A stretch of 64,000 bases of DNA from Acinetobacter gerneri DSM 14967 = CIP 107464 = MTCC 9824. Its GTDB lineage: Bacteria > Pseudomonadota > Gammaproteobacteria > Pseudomonadales > Moraxellaceae. The notes beneath the pieces were generated by a model. It saw nothing but the letters and a program-made list of their open reading frames with translations, was not told the origin of the DNA and did no database searches. The translations under genes and the position numbers were made by a program. Each line of letters starts with the position of its first letter. The stretch's first letter is position 1. Below, in pieces: positions 56,106 through 63,022 of the stretch. Where the stretch lies: positions 336,581-400,580 of the forward strand of contig NZ_KB849542.1 of NCBI RefSeq assembly GCF_000368565.1, read 5' to 3'.

Positions 56106-57701
56106 TCAAGCTTGTAAATCATCCCATTTCACTCCAAATTTCGCTAAATATTTTTTCACACGATCGCTATCATTGGTGCTCTGTCGCTCTACTCTTGATA
56201 CTGAAAATAAACGTCTTCCTGCATCTGCCATAGATTTGGATTGTCGACAAATTTGAATAACCCCTTCCAACTGTATACGATCAAATTCATCCAATTTTTC
56301 TAATTGTTCTTCACTTAATATTTCATCTAAATTTGAATTTTTCTTTTCTGAGTGATCTTGTGCCCAGATATTTTTTAAACGCAGAATTTCAGCATCTACC
56401 TCTTTTAAACCGATATATAAACCTTCAGTTAAGGTCGCCATACGGGTCACACTTGCTGCAAGATCACGGAAATTACCTTGCCAAGTGGCATGCAGTGACT
56501 GTGCAAATTTTAGATATTTTTCTAAAGCATCACTATGAAAACGCAATTGTCTTTGATGCACATTGGCAAAACGATGTAATTCAAATTCTACATTGGGTGC
56601 AATATCCTCAGTACGATCTTTTAAACTGGGTAGGAAAAATGTCCAAGTATTTAAACGCGCCCATAGATCCTCACGGAAACGTCCAGCTTGCACTTCCTTA
56701 CGCAAATCTTTATTTGTTCCTGCAATCAATTGAAAATCAGCAAAAACTTCCTGATCACTACCCACAGGGAAAAAGCTTTTATCTTCTAAAGCTTTTAGCA
56801 ACATGGCTTGCTCATCCAAACCAAGCTCACCGATTTCATCCAAAAACAAAATACCGCCATCGGCACTTTTCAGCAAACCAGTACGTGCTGAAACTGCGCC
56901 AGTAAATGCCCCTTTGTGATGTCCAAATAAAGTCGACATCGCACTATCACCAATCAGCGTCGCACAGTTTACATCGACAAAACGACCAGTTAAATGAAAC
57001 TTATCTTTTTTCAATGTATAGATTTGCTTGGCTAAATGCGACTTGCCCACACCTGTTGCCCCCATGATTAAAATAGGTGCATTAGAGCGTGTTGCGACCA
57101 ATTCAACTTCTTGGATCAGCGCATTAAAAGCAGAGTTTTTGGTGGCAATTTGTGATTTTAATTGTTGCCAATTCTCATTTTTTTCTCGTTCAAAACGCTG
57201 AGTTAAAGCGGCATATCGTGATAAATCTAAGTCAATAATACGATATTCTCCCTCAGGCTGTTGCTTGCCTGTAGGCGAACTTTGGATCAATTTTGCAGGT
57301 AAATAATGTGCATCTATCAGCAAATACCAACAAATCTGTGCAACATGCGTCCCCGTTGTAATATGCAATAAATAATCATAATGATCTGTATCAAACTGAT
57401 AGCTTTTTACAAAATCGTATAGCGCCCCATACATATCCGAAAAATCCCAAGCGTCTCGAATATTGACTTTCACGCCTTGTATTTGGGTTTGAGGAGATAT
57501 TTCCAAAGCATCTTTTTTTAAATGATTGACGAGACTGTGACTACGCTTGTCATGCAATAACACCATTTCATCAATGATCAAATCATCATGCATAAGCAAA
57601 CTCAGCGTTGGTCGCCATCTTTGCCAACGATCTGGTTTTGTGCCTTGGTCTAAGGTAGAGCCTACAAATCCGATCACCACTGTTTTTTTAGATTTTTGCA
57701 T
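56106..57701 (-). CDS. rtcR: RtcR, sigma-54 activator of RNA repair genes with CARF-type sensor
   Basis: A bacterial enhancer-binding protein of 531 residues, essentially the length of E. coli RtcR. The N-terminal sensor (1-180) is CARF-like: VVIGFVGSTLDQGTKPDRWQRWRPTLSLLM and YLLHITTGTHVAQICWYLL. The AAA+ domain has Walker A GATGVGKSHL, the sigma-54-contacting GAFTGA, and Walker B GGILFLDEIGEL. A C-terminal helix-turn-helix (SMADAGRRLFSVSRVERQ) follows. RtcR is activated by damaged RNA ligands, in Salmonella tRNA fragments, and turns on rtcB through a -24/-12 promoter. Such a promoter is seen at 58551. It is divergent to the bS21-like gene. Confidence 0.95.
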   Translation of the reverse strand: MQKSKKTVVIGFVGSTLDQGTKPDRWQRWRPTLSLLMHDDLIIDEMVLLHDKRSHSLVNHLKKDALEISPQTQIQGVKVNIRDAWDFSDMYGALYDFVKSYQFDTDHYDYLLHITTGTHVAQICWYLLIDAHYLPAKLIQSSPTGKQQPEGEYRIIDLDLSRYAALTQRFEREKNENWQQLKSQIATKNSAFNALIQEVELVATRSNAPILIMGATGVGKSHLAKQIYTLKKDKFHLTGRFVDVNCATLIGDSAMSTLFGHHKGAFTGAVSARTGLLKSADGGILFLDEIGELGLDEQAMLLKALEDKSFFPVGSDQEVFADFQLIAGTNKDLRKEVQAGRFREDLWARLNTWTFFLPSLKDRTEDIAPNVEFELHRFANVHQRQLRFHSDALEKYLKFAQSLHATWQGNFRDLAASVTRMATLTEGLYIGLKEVDAEILRLKNIWAQDHSEKKNSNLDEILSEEQLEKLDEFDRIQLEGVIQICRQSKSMADAGRRLFSVSRVERQSTNDSDRVKKYLAKFGVKWDDLQA

Positions 57702-57871
57702 TTTCTATAAATCTATAAAATTTTATATTTACTGAACCATACTATATCTAATTTTATTCAAAAATTAATTACAACTTGGCTTTTATTTATGTATTGCATA
57801 ATTTTTAATCTTCATTTAAATTAAAATTTCAAAATAAGCAAAGACAGGTGTCAGTCTTTAAAACGCATATC

Positions 57872-58126
57872 ATGTCTATTCAAGTCCAAGTCCTTCATGA
57901 CGACCTTGATCTCGCTTTAGAACAACTCCGCATCAAAAGTTATTACCTAACCACCCATCATTGGTATAAAAAATGCCATGACTACCATAACAAACCGCCG
58001 AGCAAAAGCCGTAAAAAAACCGATATGAAACTACTTATCGGTCATAGCCAAGTATTAGCTGATGATCCATTGGCACAGCGTTTAAAGATTCATCTTGAGG
58101 ATTATTATCAAGTTACCAACGACTAG
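57872..58126 (+). CDS. bS21-like small basic protein in the rtc locus
   Basis: About 84 residues; no standard annotation springs to mind. It resembles ribosomal protein bS21: IQVQV-LHDDLDLALEQLR aligns with the VKV-DVALRRFKR start of bS21, and HDYHNKPPSKSRKKTDMK with the EFYEKPTTERKRAK segment, with one residue difference in spacing. A 40-residue acidic/neutral tail follows instead of the usual basic tail. The start could be ATG 57872 or a GTG at 57848. It lies between rtcR and rtcB, divergent to rtcR. Inference: a bS21 paralogue or other RNA-binding protein of the repair response. Confidence 0.6.
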   Translation: MSIQVQVLHDDLDLALEQLRIKSYYLTTHHWYKKCHDYHNKPPSKSRKKTDMKLLIGHSQVLADDPLAQRLKIHLEDYYQVTND

Positions 58127-58165
58127 GATCATTACAAAGTTATTAAGATTCATTTTTTAAATCAT

Positions 58166-58193
58166 GCACAGGGAGAAGCAATTCTCCCTGTGC
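58166..58193. other. Perfect 12-base inverted repeat with GCAA loop
   Basis: GCACAGGGAGAA and TTCTCCCTGTGC are separated by GCAA, a GNRA tetraloop in RNA. No T-run follows on either strand, so this is not a classical terminator. It could end or protect the bS21-like transcript, or be the DNA site of RtcR upstream of the rtcB promoter. Confidence 0.6.
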
Positions 58194-58550
58194 TAACCTC
58201 TTTATACCTAGTCTCTTTACACCCAATCTTTTTATACTAAGTTCGAATAAGCTCATTTAGCGTATAAAAATATGCTGCATTAATGAGGATTTATCCTTGT
58301 CTCTTTCATTCGCTCTATCTGCTATGTTTCTATGCTTATTTCACAATTAAGCTATGTAAGCTTTTTATGCTCAATCACCTGCGAGGCATTTCATTTATAT
58401 AAAAATATATAAAATAAGATAGTTTTATATATTTATTTATATTTAATTTTTTATAATTTTATCTAACGAATTCATTTTAAAAATTGGATTTAATTTTTAT
58501 TTAAATAAATATCAATATTTTATAAAATAATTTACAGCTTAAAACCAAAC
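58194..58550. other. 357-base AT-rich stretch upstream of the sigma-54 promoter
   Basis: No gene seen. A loose repeat of CTCTTTATACCTAGT, CTCTTTACACCCAAT and CTTTTTATACTAAGT lies at 58198-58242. The remainder is A/T-rich and could contain upstream RtcR sites and bend easily. Low confidence for any site. Confidence 0.4.
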
Positions 58551-58567
58551 TTGGCACGCTCTCTGCT
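58551..58567 (+). promoter_or_regulatory. Sigma-54 (-24/-12) promoter of rtcB
   Basis: TTGGCACG-CTCT-CTGCT: the GG at 58553-58554 and GC at 58565-58566 are separated by exactly 10 bases. It matches the -24 consensus fully and the -12 element in all but one base. The start of transcription is expected near 58578. RtcR, encoded in the same locus, is the sigma-54 activator for it. Confidence 0.88.
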
Positions 58568-58578
58568 ATATACCTTGC

Positions 58579-58632
58579 ATACATCATTGGATGTATTTAC
58601 AACACCTGCCTGCAAACGCTTGGCAGGCAGGT
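58579..58632 (+). promoter_or_regulatory. rtcB leader with two perfect hairpins
   Basis: The first hairpin, ATACATC-ATTG-GATGTAT (58579-58596), begins at the expected transcription start. The second is a 10-base stem, ACCTGCCTGC and GCAGGCAGGT (58604-58613, 58623-58632), with a 9-base loop, ending 8 bases before AAGGA of rtcB. The leader is therefore mostly double-stranded. Possible roles are protection of the transcript's 5' end, translational control by RtcB or the repair state, or an RNA cleavage substrate. Confidence 0.65.
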
Positions 58633-58650
58633 TTAGAAAAGGAACATAAA

Positions 58651-59913
58651 ATGTTGACTATTGAAAAGCAGATCGAAAAACAAAACTTAAATGATCGTTC
58701 TTATAACGTGATTCAAGACACTCAAGGCGTCCCTGTAAAAATGTGGACCAAAGGTATTCCTGTAGATGAAAAATCACAACAACAACTTTTAAAAACTGCG
58801 CAAATGCCTTTTATCTATAAATGGATGGCAGTGATGCCAGATGTACATGTAGGAATCGGAGCAACGATCGGAAGTGTGATCCCAACCAAAGGTGCGATTA
58901 TCCCCGCTGCTGTCGGCGTTGATATCGGCTGCGGTATGATGGCGGCACGTACGAGTTTAACAGCATCAGATTTGCCTGATAATTTGTATGCCCTACGTAC
59001 AGAATTGGAACGTCTAATTCCACACGGGATGACCAAAGGGCGTGGTCGTCGTGACCGAGGTTCTTGGGAAAATACTCCTGAACGCGTCGATCAAGAATGG
59101 GCAGGCTTAGTTAAAGATTTTGAATATATTTGTGAGAAACATCCACGTTTAAAAAATACCAATAACCATAAACAGTTAGGGACTTTAGGTACAGGCAACC
59201 ATTTTGTTGAGATCTGTTTGGATGAATATCAACAGGTTTGGATCATGTTGCATTCTGGTTCTCGTGGTGTAGGAAATGCGATCGGTAACCATTTTATTGA
59301 GCTTGCTCGTAAAGATATGCAAAAGCATTTTATTAACTTACCAGATAAAGATTTGGCATATTTGGTTGAGGGTACAGAATACTTTGATGATTACTGGTTT
59401 GCTGTGGGTTGGGCGCAGCGCTTCGCCATGAAAAATCGTGAAGTGATGATGGAAGCAGCAGTTCAGGCGCTTCGCACGATCGTACCTAAAGCCTTTAATG
59501 CCAAAGTTGAAGCGGTAAACTGCCATCATAACTACGTGGATAAAGAAGAACATTTTGGTGAAGAAGTTCTTGTTACTCGTAAAGGTGCTGTGCGTGCCCG
59601 TTTAGGTGAATATGGGATTATCCCAGGCTCAATGGGTGCAAAATCATTTATCGTACGTGGTAAAGGAAACCAAGACTCATTCTGTTCTTGTTCACATGGT
59701 GCTGGTCGTGTATTTAGCCGAACTGAAGCAAAAAAACGCTTCACTGTTGAGGATCAAATTGCACAAACAGAAGGTGTGGAGTGCCGTAAAGATGCAGCCG
59801 TAATTGATGAGATCCCATCTGCATATAAATCGATTGAAGATGTGATGAAAGCACAAAGTGATTTAGTTGAAGTCGTGTATACGCTTCGTCAAGTGGTCTG
59901 TGTAAAGGGGTGA
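58651..59913 (+). CDS. rtcB: RNA-splicing ligase RtcB
   Basis: GTP- and manganese-dependent ligase that joins 2',3'-cyclic phosphate or 3'-phosphate ends to 5'-hydroxyl ends of broken RNA. 420 residues, close to E. coli RtcB. Motifs: AVGVDIGCGMMAART with the metal cysteine, GTGNHFVEICLDEYQQVWIMLHSGSRGVGN, EAVNCHHNYVDKEEHFGEEVLVTRKGAVRA, and FCSCSHGAGR with the guanylated histidine. The start is ATG 58651 with AAGGA 7 bases upstream; the frame opens earlier but that part is the hairpin leader. First gene of the sigma-54 unit; the next gene follows four bases later. Confidence 0.96.
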   Translation: MLTIEKQIEKQNLNDRSYNVIQDTQGVPVKMWTKGIPVDEKSQQQLLKTAQMPFIYKWMAVMPDVHVGIGATIGSVIPTKGAIIPAAVGVDIGCGMMAARTSLTASDLPDNLYALRTELERLIPHGMTKGRGRRDRGSWENTPERVDQEWAGLVKDFEYICEKHPRLKNTNNHKQLGTLGTGNHFVEICLDEYQQVWIMLHSGSRGVGNAIGNHFIELARKDMQKHFINLPDKDLAYLVEGTEYFDDYWFAVGWAQRFAMKNREVMMEAAVQALRTIVPKAFNAKVEAVNCHHNYVDKEEHFGEEVLVTRKGAVRARLGEYGIIPGSMGAKSFIVRGKGNQDSFCSCSHGAGRVFSRTEAKKRFTVEDQIAQTEGVECRKDAAVIDEIPSAYKSIEDVMKAQSDLVEVVYTLRQVVCVKG

Positions 59914-59917
59914 TAAG

Positions 59918-60277
59918 ATGACTTTATTTTTTCCATTACAGCTCGAATCTATTCAACTTGTTGAAGGTGGAATTTACCTTTCACCAAACAATACAGGTTT
60001 ACTTCAAGCGATAAAAATACTAAAACTTGATGAATTTGGTGTTCATATCAGCATCTATTCAAATCAATATTTGGATTTTCCAAAAGATATAGATGAAGAT
60101 ACATTAACTTTTGGTCAATTCGATGCAAATGATGAGACAGTAAGCGTAGGACATTTGCCTATTTCTTACCAAACTTTTCAAGCATATACACCACTCTTTG
60201 TTCAAACATCAACTGTAAAAGAAGAAGAGTTAGACGGTTATAATATTTGGCTTGATGCAAATGGCGGATATTTTTAA
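59918..60277 (+). CDS. Unknown 119-aa protein co-transcribed with rtcB
   Basis: I do not recognise a family. Soluble, acidic, probably beta-rich: LESIQLVEGGIYLSPNNTGLLQAIKILKLDEFGVHISIYSNQYLD, then a stretch rich in Asp/Glu and an end DGYNIWLDANGGYF. It starts four bases after the rtcB stop, with GGGGTGATAAG in front, so its translation is coupled to that of rtcB. This places it in the RNA repair response. Its shape recalls small immunity-type proteins, but this is no more than an impression. Confidence 0.72.
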   Translation: MTLFFPLQLESIQLVEGGIYLSPNNTGLLQAIKILKLDEFGVHISIYSNQYLDFPKDIDEDTLTFGQFDANDETVSVGHLPISYQTFQAYTPLFVQTSTVKEEELDGYNIWLDANGGYF

Positions 60278-60314
60278 ATTTAAATCAAATACGCAAATAA
60301 ATTAGGAAAATAAA

Positions 60315-60776
60315 ATGAAACTCGCAGAAGCTTTACTCCTTCGAAGCGATCAAAAAACCAAGATTGCTTCATTAAAAAAACGTATCAATAATAACGTATT
60401 GGTGCAAGAAGGCGATGAACCTTCTGAAAACCCAAATGAATTGCTGAAAGAAGTTTTTGCCTTAATCGGTCAATCAGAACGCTTAATTTATGCAATTCAT
60501 CAAACCAATGCGAAAGCAACATTGGCAGATGGTCGCTCACTCCTTGAGTTACTCACCAAGCGTGATGAACTCGTGGAACGACATAAAATACTGATCAGTG
60601 CGATAGCCAATACTCACCACGAACCAGATCGTTATAGTTCCCGTGAGATCAAATGGCATAAGGTCATTGCTGTATCAAGCTTGCAAAAGCAAGCTGATGA
60701 TATCAGCGCAAAATTGCGAGACCTCAACGTACTGATTCAATCAAACAATTGGCAAATTGATTTACTTGAAGTTTAA
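60315..60776 (+). CDS. DIP1984-family protein
   Basis: A 153-residue, mainly helical protein of the DIP1984 (septicolysin-like) family. Typical features are the start MKLAEALLLRSDQKTKIASLKKRINNN with QEGD(E)P after it, QTNAKATLADGRSLLELLTKRDEL in the middle, and KQADDISAKLRDLNVLIQSNNWQIDLLE at the end. It probably forms a coiled-coil-like bundle. AGGAAA stands before the ATG. It is third in the rtcB unit, 37 bases behind the 119-aa gene. No biochemical function is established; its place suggests a link to RNA damage. Confidence 0.82.
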   Translation: MKLAEALLLRSDQKTKIASLKKRINNNVLVQEGDEPSENPNELLKEVFALIGQSERLIYAIHQTNAKATLADGRSLLELLTKRDELVERHKILISAIANTHHEPDRYSSREIKWHKVIAVSSLQKQADDISAKLRDLNVLIQSNNWQIDLLEV

Positions 60777-60781
60777 AAAAT

Positions 60782-61025
60782 TTATAAGTTTCGGCTTATA
60801 ATCCAGTTTGAACATACTGGGCGAGTACAAGATCCTTTACTCCCACAACACAGGATTGAAAATAATGTGTAGTGGTCCTGAAGCGAACGGGCTAGCTAAA
60901 TCCTTTTACAATTTAGTCCAGCACAAAGTACCTTTTAAAACTTTGTTAAAAGCAAAGTCACAACTGACTTAGCACTACCGTGTACTGACAGTATGTTCAC
61001 CTTATTCAATCGCTTATTTTATAAG
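60782..61025 (+). ncRNA. Candidate structured RNA between the DIP1984 gene and rtcA
   Basis: No gene is visible, but the sequence folds by eye into nested helices. Closing helix: TGAACATACTG (60809-60819) with CAGTATGTTCA (60989-60999), then AGTACA (60824-60829) with TGTACT (60981-60986). Inside: hairpin GATCCT/AGGATT (60831-60836/60852-60857); GTAGTG (60869-60874) with CACTAC (60973-60978), enclosing hairpins CTAAAT/ATTTAG (60896/60911), ACAAAGT/ACTTTGT (60923/60940) and AAGTCA/TGACTT (60955/60965). All pairs are mutually compatible. A hairpin TTATAAG/CTTATAA (60782-60801) precedes, and CCAGT/ACTGG (60803/60816) would compete with the closing helix. Not recognisable as tRNA, tmRNA, RNase P or 6S RNA. 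Y RNAs accompany rtcBA in Salmonella, but no Ro gene is present here. Confidence 0.6.
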
Positions 61026-61107
61026 TATGGTTTAGATTCATGTAAGAAAATTAAATTTCCAATTCTTGATACATGACAATCCACACCATCAAAACGTTAT
61101 AAATATC

Positions 61108-61240
61108 AGCTATCACGACAAGGCAGGATGCCGTCCGTTGGGCAAGGGTTACAGGGATGTAGCCCATTTGTCCAACAAAGACTTTTGCTTCTTTTGGTCT
61201 GACAAAAGAAGGATTTAATTGCCTACGCAGATCCATTTAA
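61108..61240. repeat. Palindrome-rich segment, probable dispersed Acinetobacter repeat
   Basis: A more GC-rich island before rtcA. Hairpins: GGCA/TGCC (about 61122-61132), GGGTTACA/TGTAGCCC (61147-61164, one G-U pair in RNA), enclosed alternatively by TGGGC/GCCCA, and a perfect 9-base stem CTTCTTTTG/CAAAAGAAG (61188-61196/61203-61211). On the minus strand it reads as a 61-codon frame (start MDLRRQLNPSFVRPKEAK). This peptide seems familiar from short hypothetical frames scattered in Acinetobacter genomes, which suggests a multicopy element rather than a gene. That memory cannot be checked here. Confidence 0.45.
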
Positions 61241-61313
61241 ACCCTAATGGTAAATTGAGGCTGTATGAAAACTTATTCTAAATTTTATAATCTTTAAATA
61301 TCGCGAAATTACA

Positions 61314-62348
61314 ATGAACACGTTATTAAAAAAACCAACCATCCAAATTGATAGTTCAATTGGCGAAGGAGGCGGACAAATCCTACGTACCGCCCTCGCC
61401 TTATCCATGATTACAGGACAAGCTTTCGAGCTACAAAACATCCGCGCTGGACGAAAAAAACCAGGGCTTATGCGCCAACATCTCGTCTGTGTAAATGCTT
61501 CACAGCAGATCAGCCACGCTGAAACACGTGGTGCAGAGCTGCATTCACAAAATCTGTATTTTGCACCACAACAAATTCAATCTGGTCGATATGATTTTCA
61601 TATTGGCTCAGCAGGTAGCACGACATTGCTTTTGCAAACGATTTTACCTGCCCTGATGATTCAGAACCATCCAAGTACGATCAGCATCCACGGCGGGACA
61701 CACAACCCACTCGCGCCTTCGGCTGATTTTATCGAACACTGCTTTATTCCTGCGCTGAATGAAATAGGTATCGAAATGGCTATCGAGACTGAACGTGCAG
61801 GCTTTTTCCCGATTGGTGCAGGACAGATCAATGTAAAAATTATCCCATGGAAAAATCCTGCATTTTACTCAAAACTGTCACGCGGAAAACTAATGAGTCT
61901 GAGCGCTTTTGCTGCTGCGCTCAACATTCCTCACGATATCGCAACACGAGAACTTGAGGTCTTAAGCAATCGTCTGGAACTCACAACACAGAAACAACTG
62001 TACCCTCAAGGTATCAGTCAGGGAAATAGTGCATTTGTGCTTGCTGAATTTGAACAACATATTCAAGTATTTTCTGCGCTTGGAGAAAAGCGTAAAAGTG
62101 CTGAAAATGTTGCTAAAGATCTGGCAAAAGATGTAAAAAATTATCTCAATTCAGATGCCATTGCAGACGAGTACCTAGCAGACCAACTTCTACTACCTTT
62201 AGCCCTTGGTAAAGGTGGAGAATTTACTGCACAAGTGATCAGCGAACACACACGTACTCAGGCCATGTTGATTGAACGTTTTTTAGATTGTGAAATCATT
62301 TTTCATGAAAATGCCGAACATTGCAGCAAAATACAGGTCAATGTTTAA
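61314..62348 (+). CDS. rtcA: RNA 3'-terminal phosphate cyclase RtcA
   Basis: ATP-dependent enzyme that converts RNA 3'-phosphate to the 2',3'-cyclic phosphate used by RtcB. 344 residues, the usual size. IDSSIGEGGGQILRTALALSMITGQAFELQNIRAGRKKPGLMRQHL is diagnostic. IGSAGSTTLLLQTILPAL and the nucleotide-binding histidine in VISEHTRTQAMLIERFL near the C-terminus are present. It is separated from the rtcB-119aa-DIP1984 unit by the structured region, 537 bases, and could be transcribed with it or from its own promoter. No clear ribosome site is visible before the ATG. Confidence 0.95.
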   Translation: MNTLLKKPTIQIDSSIGEGGGQILRTALALSMITGQAFELQNIRAGRKKPGLMRQHLVCVNASQQISHAETRGAELHSQNLYFAPQQIQSGRYDFHIGSAGSTTLLLQTILPALMIQNHPSTISIHGGTHNPLAPSADFIEHCFIPALNEIGIEMAIETERAGFFPIGAGQINVKIIPWKNPAFYSKLSRGKLMSLSAFAAALNIPHDIATRELEVLSNRLELTTQKQLYPQGISQGNSAFVLAEFEQHIQVFSALGEKRKSAENVAKDLAKDVKNYLNSDAIADEYLADQLLLPLALGKGGEFTAQVISEHTRTQAMLIERFLDCEIIFHENAEHCSKIQVNV

Positions 62349-62354
62349 ATCTAC

Positions 62355-62387
62355 GGAGTATTCCTGATCACAGGGAATACTTTTTAT
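62355..62387 (+). terminator. Terminator of rtcA
   Basis: AGTATTCC (62357-62364) pairs with GGAATACT (62374-62381) and is followed by T residues. It closes the whole rtc locus. Confidence 0.85.
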
Positions 62388-62470
62388 TATTTATACAGCT
62401 ATGTAACCTTAAATATTTTCAATCTAAGAGCAGTATTCTTCTAAATATATTATTTATAAAGTATTTTAAA

Positions 62471-62842
62471 TCATGCCTTCCACTCAAACTCACTAAATGT
62501 TGCATCATCTTTTAATGTGTTTTCTACAGCACTAGCCAGTTGCTTAATCATACTTTGCGTTTCGATTTTTTTAAACCAAGGCTGTTCCTCTTCAGCATGC
62601 GCATTGATACGGCAAAGCAAATGTCCTTGATCATCAACCTGATCACAGATCACTGAGATTGCCACAGGATGATCATCAAGGCGTACTTCCACTTTTGAGG
62701 CTTGTTTTTCTAAATCTGTTTGAAATCCAAAATTGGACAATTTTTCTGACAATAATGTCGTCACATATTGTTGAGCTGCATCACTCGAATTATCGATTTG
62801 TGAGTGTGACTGGCAATTTGCACTGAATTGTAATGTTCTCAT
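62471..62842 (-). CDS. Conserved hypothetical protein, 123 aa
   Basis: I do not recognise a family. Soluble, with no signal peptide. The N-terminal half reads TLQFSANCQSHSQIDNSSDAAQQYVTTLLSEKL; the middle has a beta-rich VEVRLDDHPVAISVICDQVDDQGHLLCRINAHAEEEQPWF, and the end is a helix (SMIKQLASAVENTLKDDATF). It is convergent with rtcA and on the same strand as aroA, about 180 bases downstream of it. A real gene by length, codon use and context; function unknown. Confidence 0.65.
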   Translation of the reverse strand: MRTLQFSANCQSHSQIDNSSDAAQQYVTTLLSEKLSNFGFQTDLEKQASKVEVRLDDHPVAISVICDQVDDQGHLLCRINAHAEEEQPWFKKIETQSMIKQLASAVENTLKDDATFSEFEWKA

Positions 62843-62899
62843 GACTTTTCATCCAAAGCATTTTTTTGTATAGCTAGAGCATAAGCAATAAATACAAAA

Positions 62900-62922
62900 C
62901 AGCCAAGCATTTGCTTGGCCAT
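62900..62922. terminator. Hairpin behind aroA
   Basis: A 7-base perfect stem, GCCAAGC (62902-62908) and GCTTGGC (62913-62919), with an ATTT loop. It lies about 100 bases beyond the aroA stop on the minus strand. The T-run is weak, with TTTTGTATTT following. Confidence 0.55.
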
Positions 62923-63022
62923 TGTCATACAAAGTCTAATAAACTTTCGTACTATGCTAAAAACTTCAAATCATCCACATAGTGCACAGCAGCATCTGAT
63001 CTAAAAATCAGTAAATGATCAA

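Noticed and set aside
57770..57800. Second sigma-54 promoter (TTGGC) before the bS21-like gene
   Set aside because: No GC dinucleotide 10 bases behind the GG, so the essential spacing is not met.
58591..58650. Upstream extension of rtcB
   Set aside because: This part forms the leader hairpins and lacks a ribosome site; AAGGA stands before ATG 58651 and the protein then matches family length.
60782..61025. tRNA, tmRNA or Y RNA identity for the structured region
   Set aside because: No acceptor/T-arm arrangement with GTTCRA, no tmRNA tag frame, and no Ro-protein gene nearby, so I leave it as an unclassified RNA candidate.
61051..61236. 61-codon frame on the minus strand before rtcA
   Set aside because: It coincides with a series of hairpins and reads against the rtc unit; more likely a repeat element than a gene.
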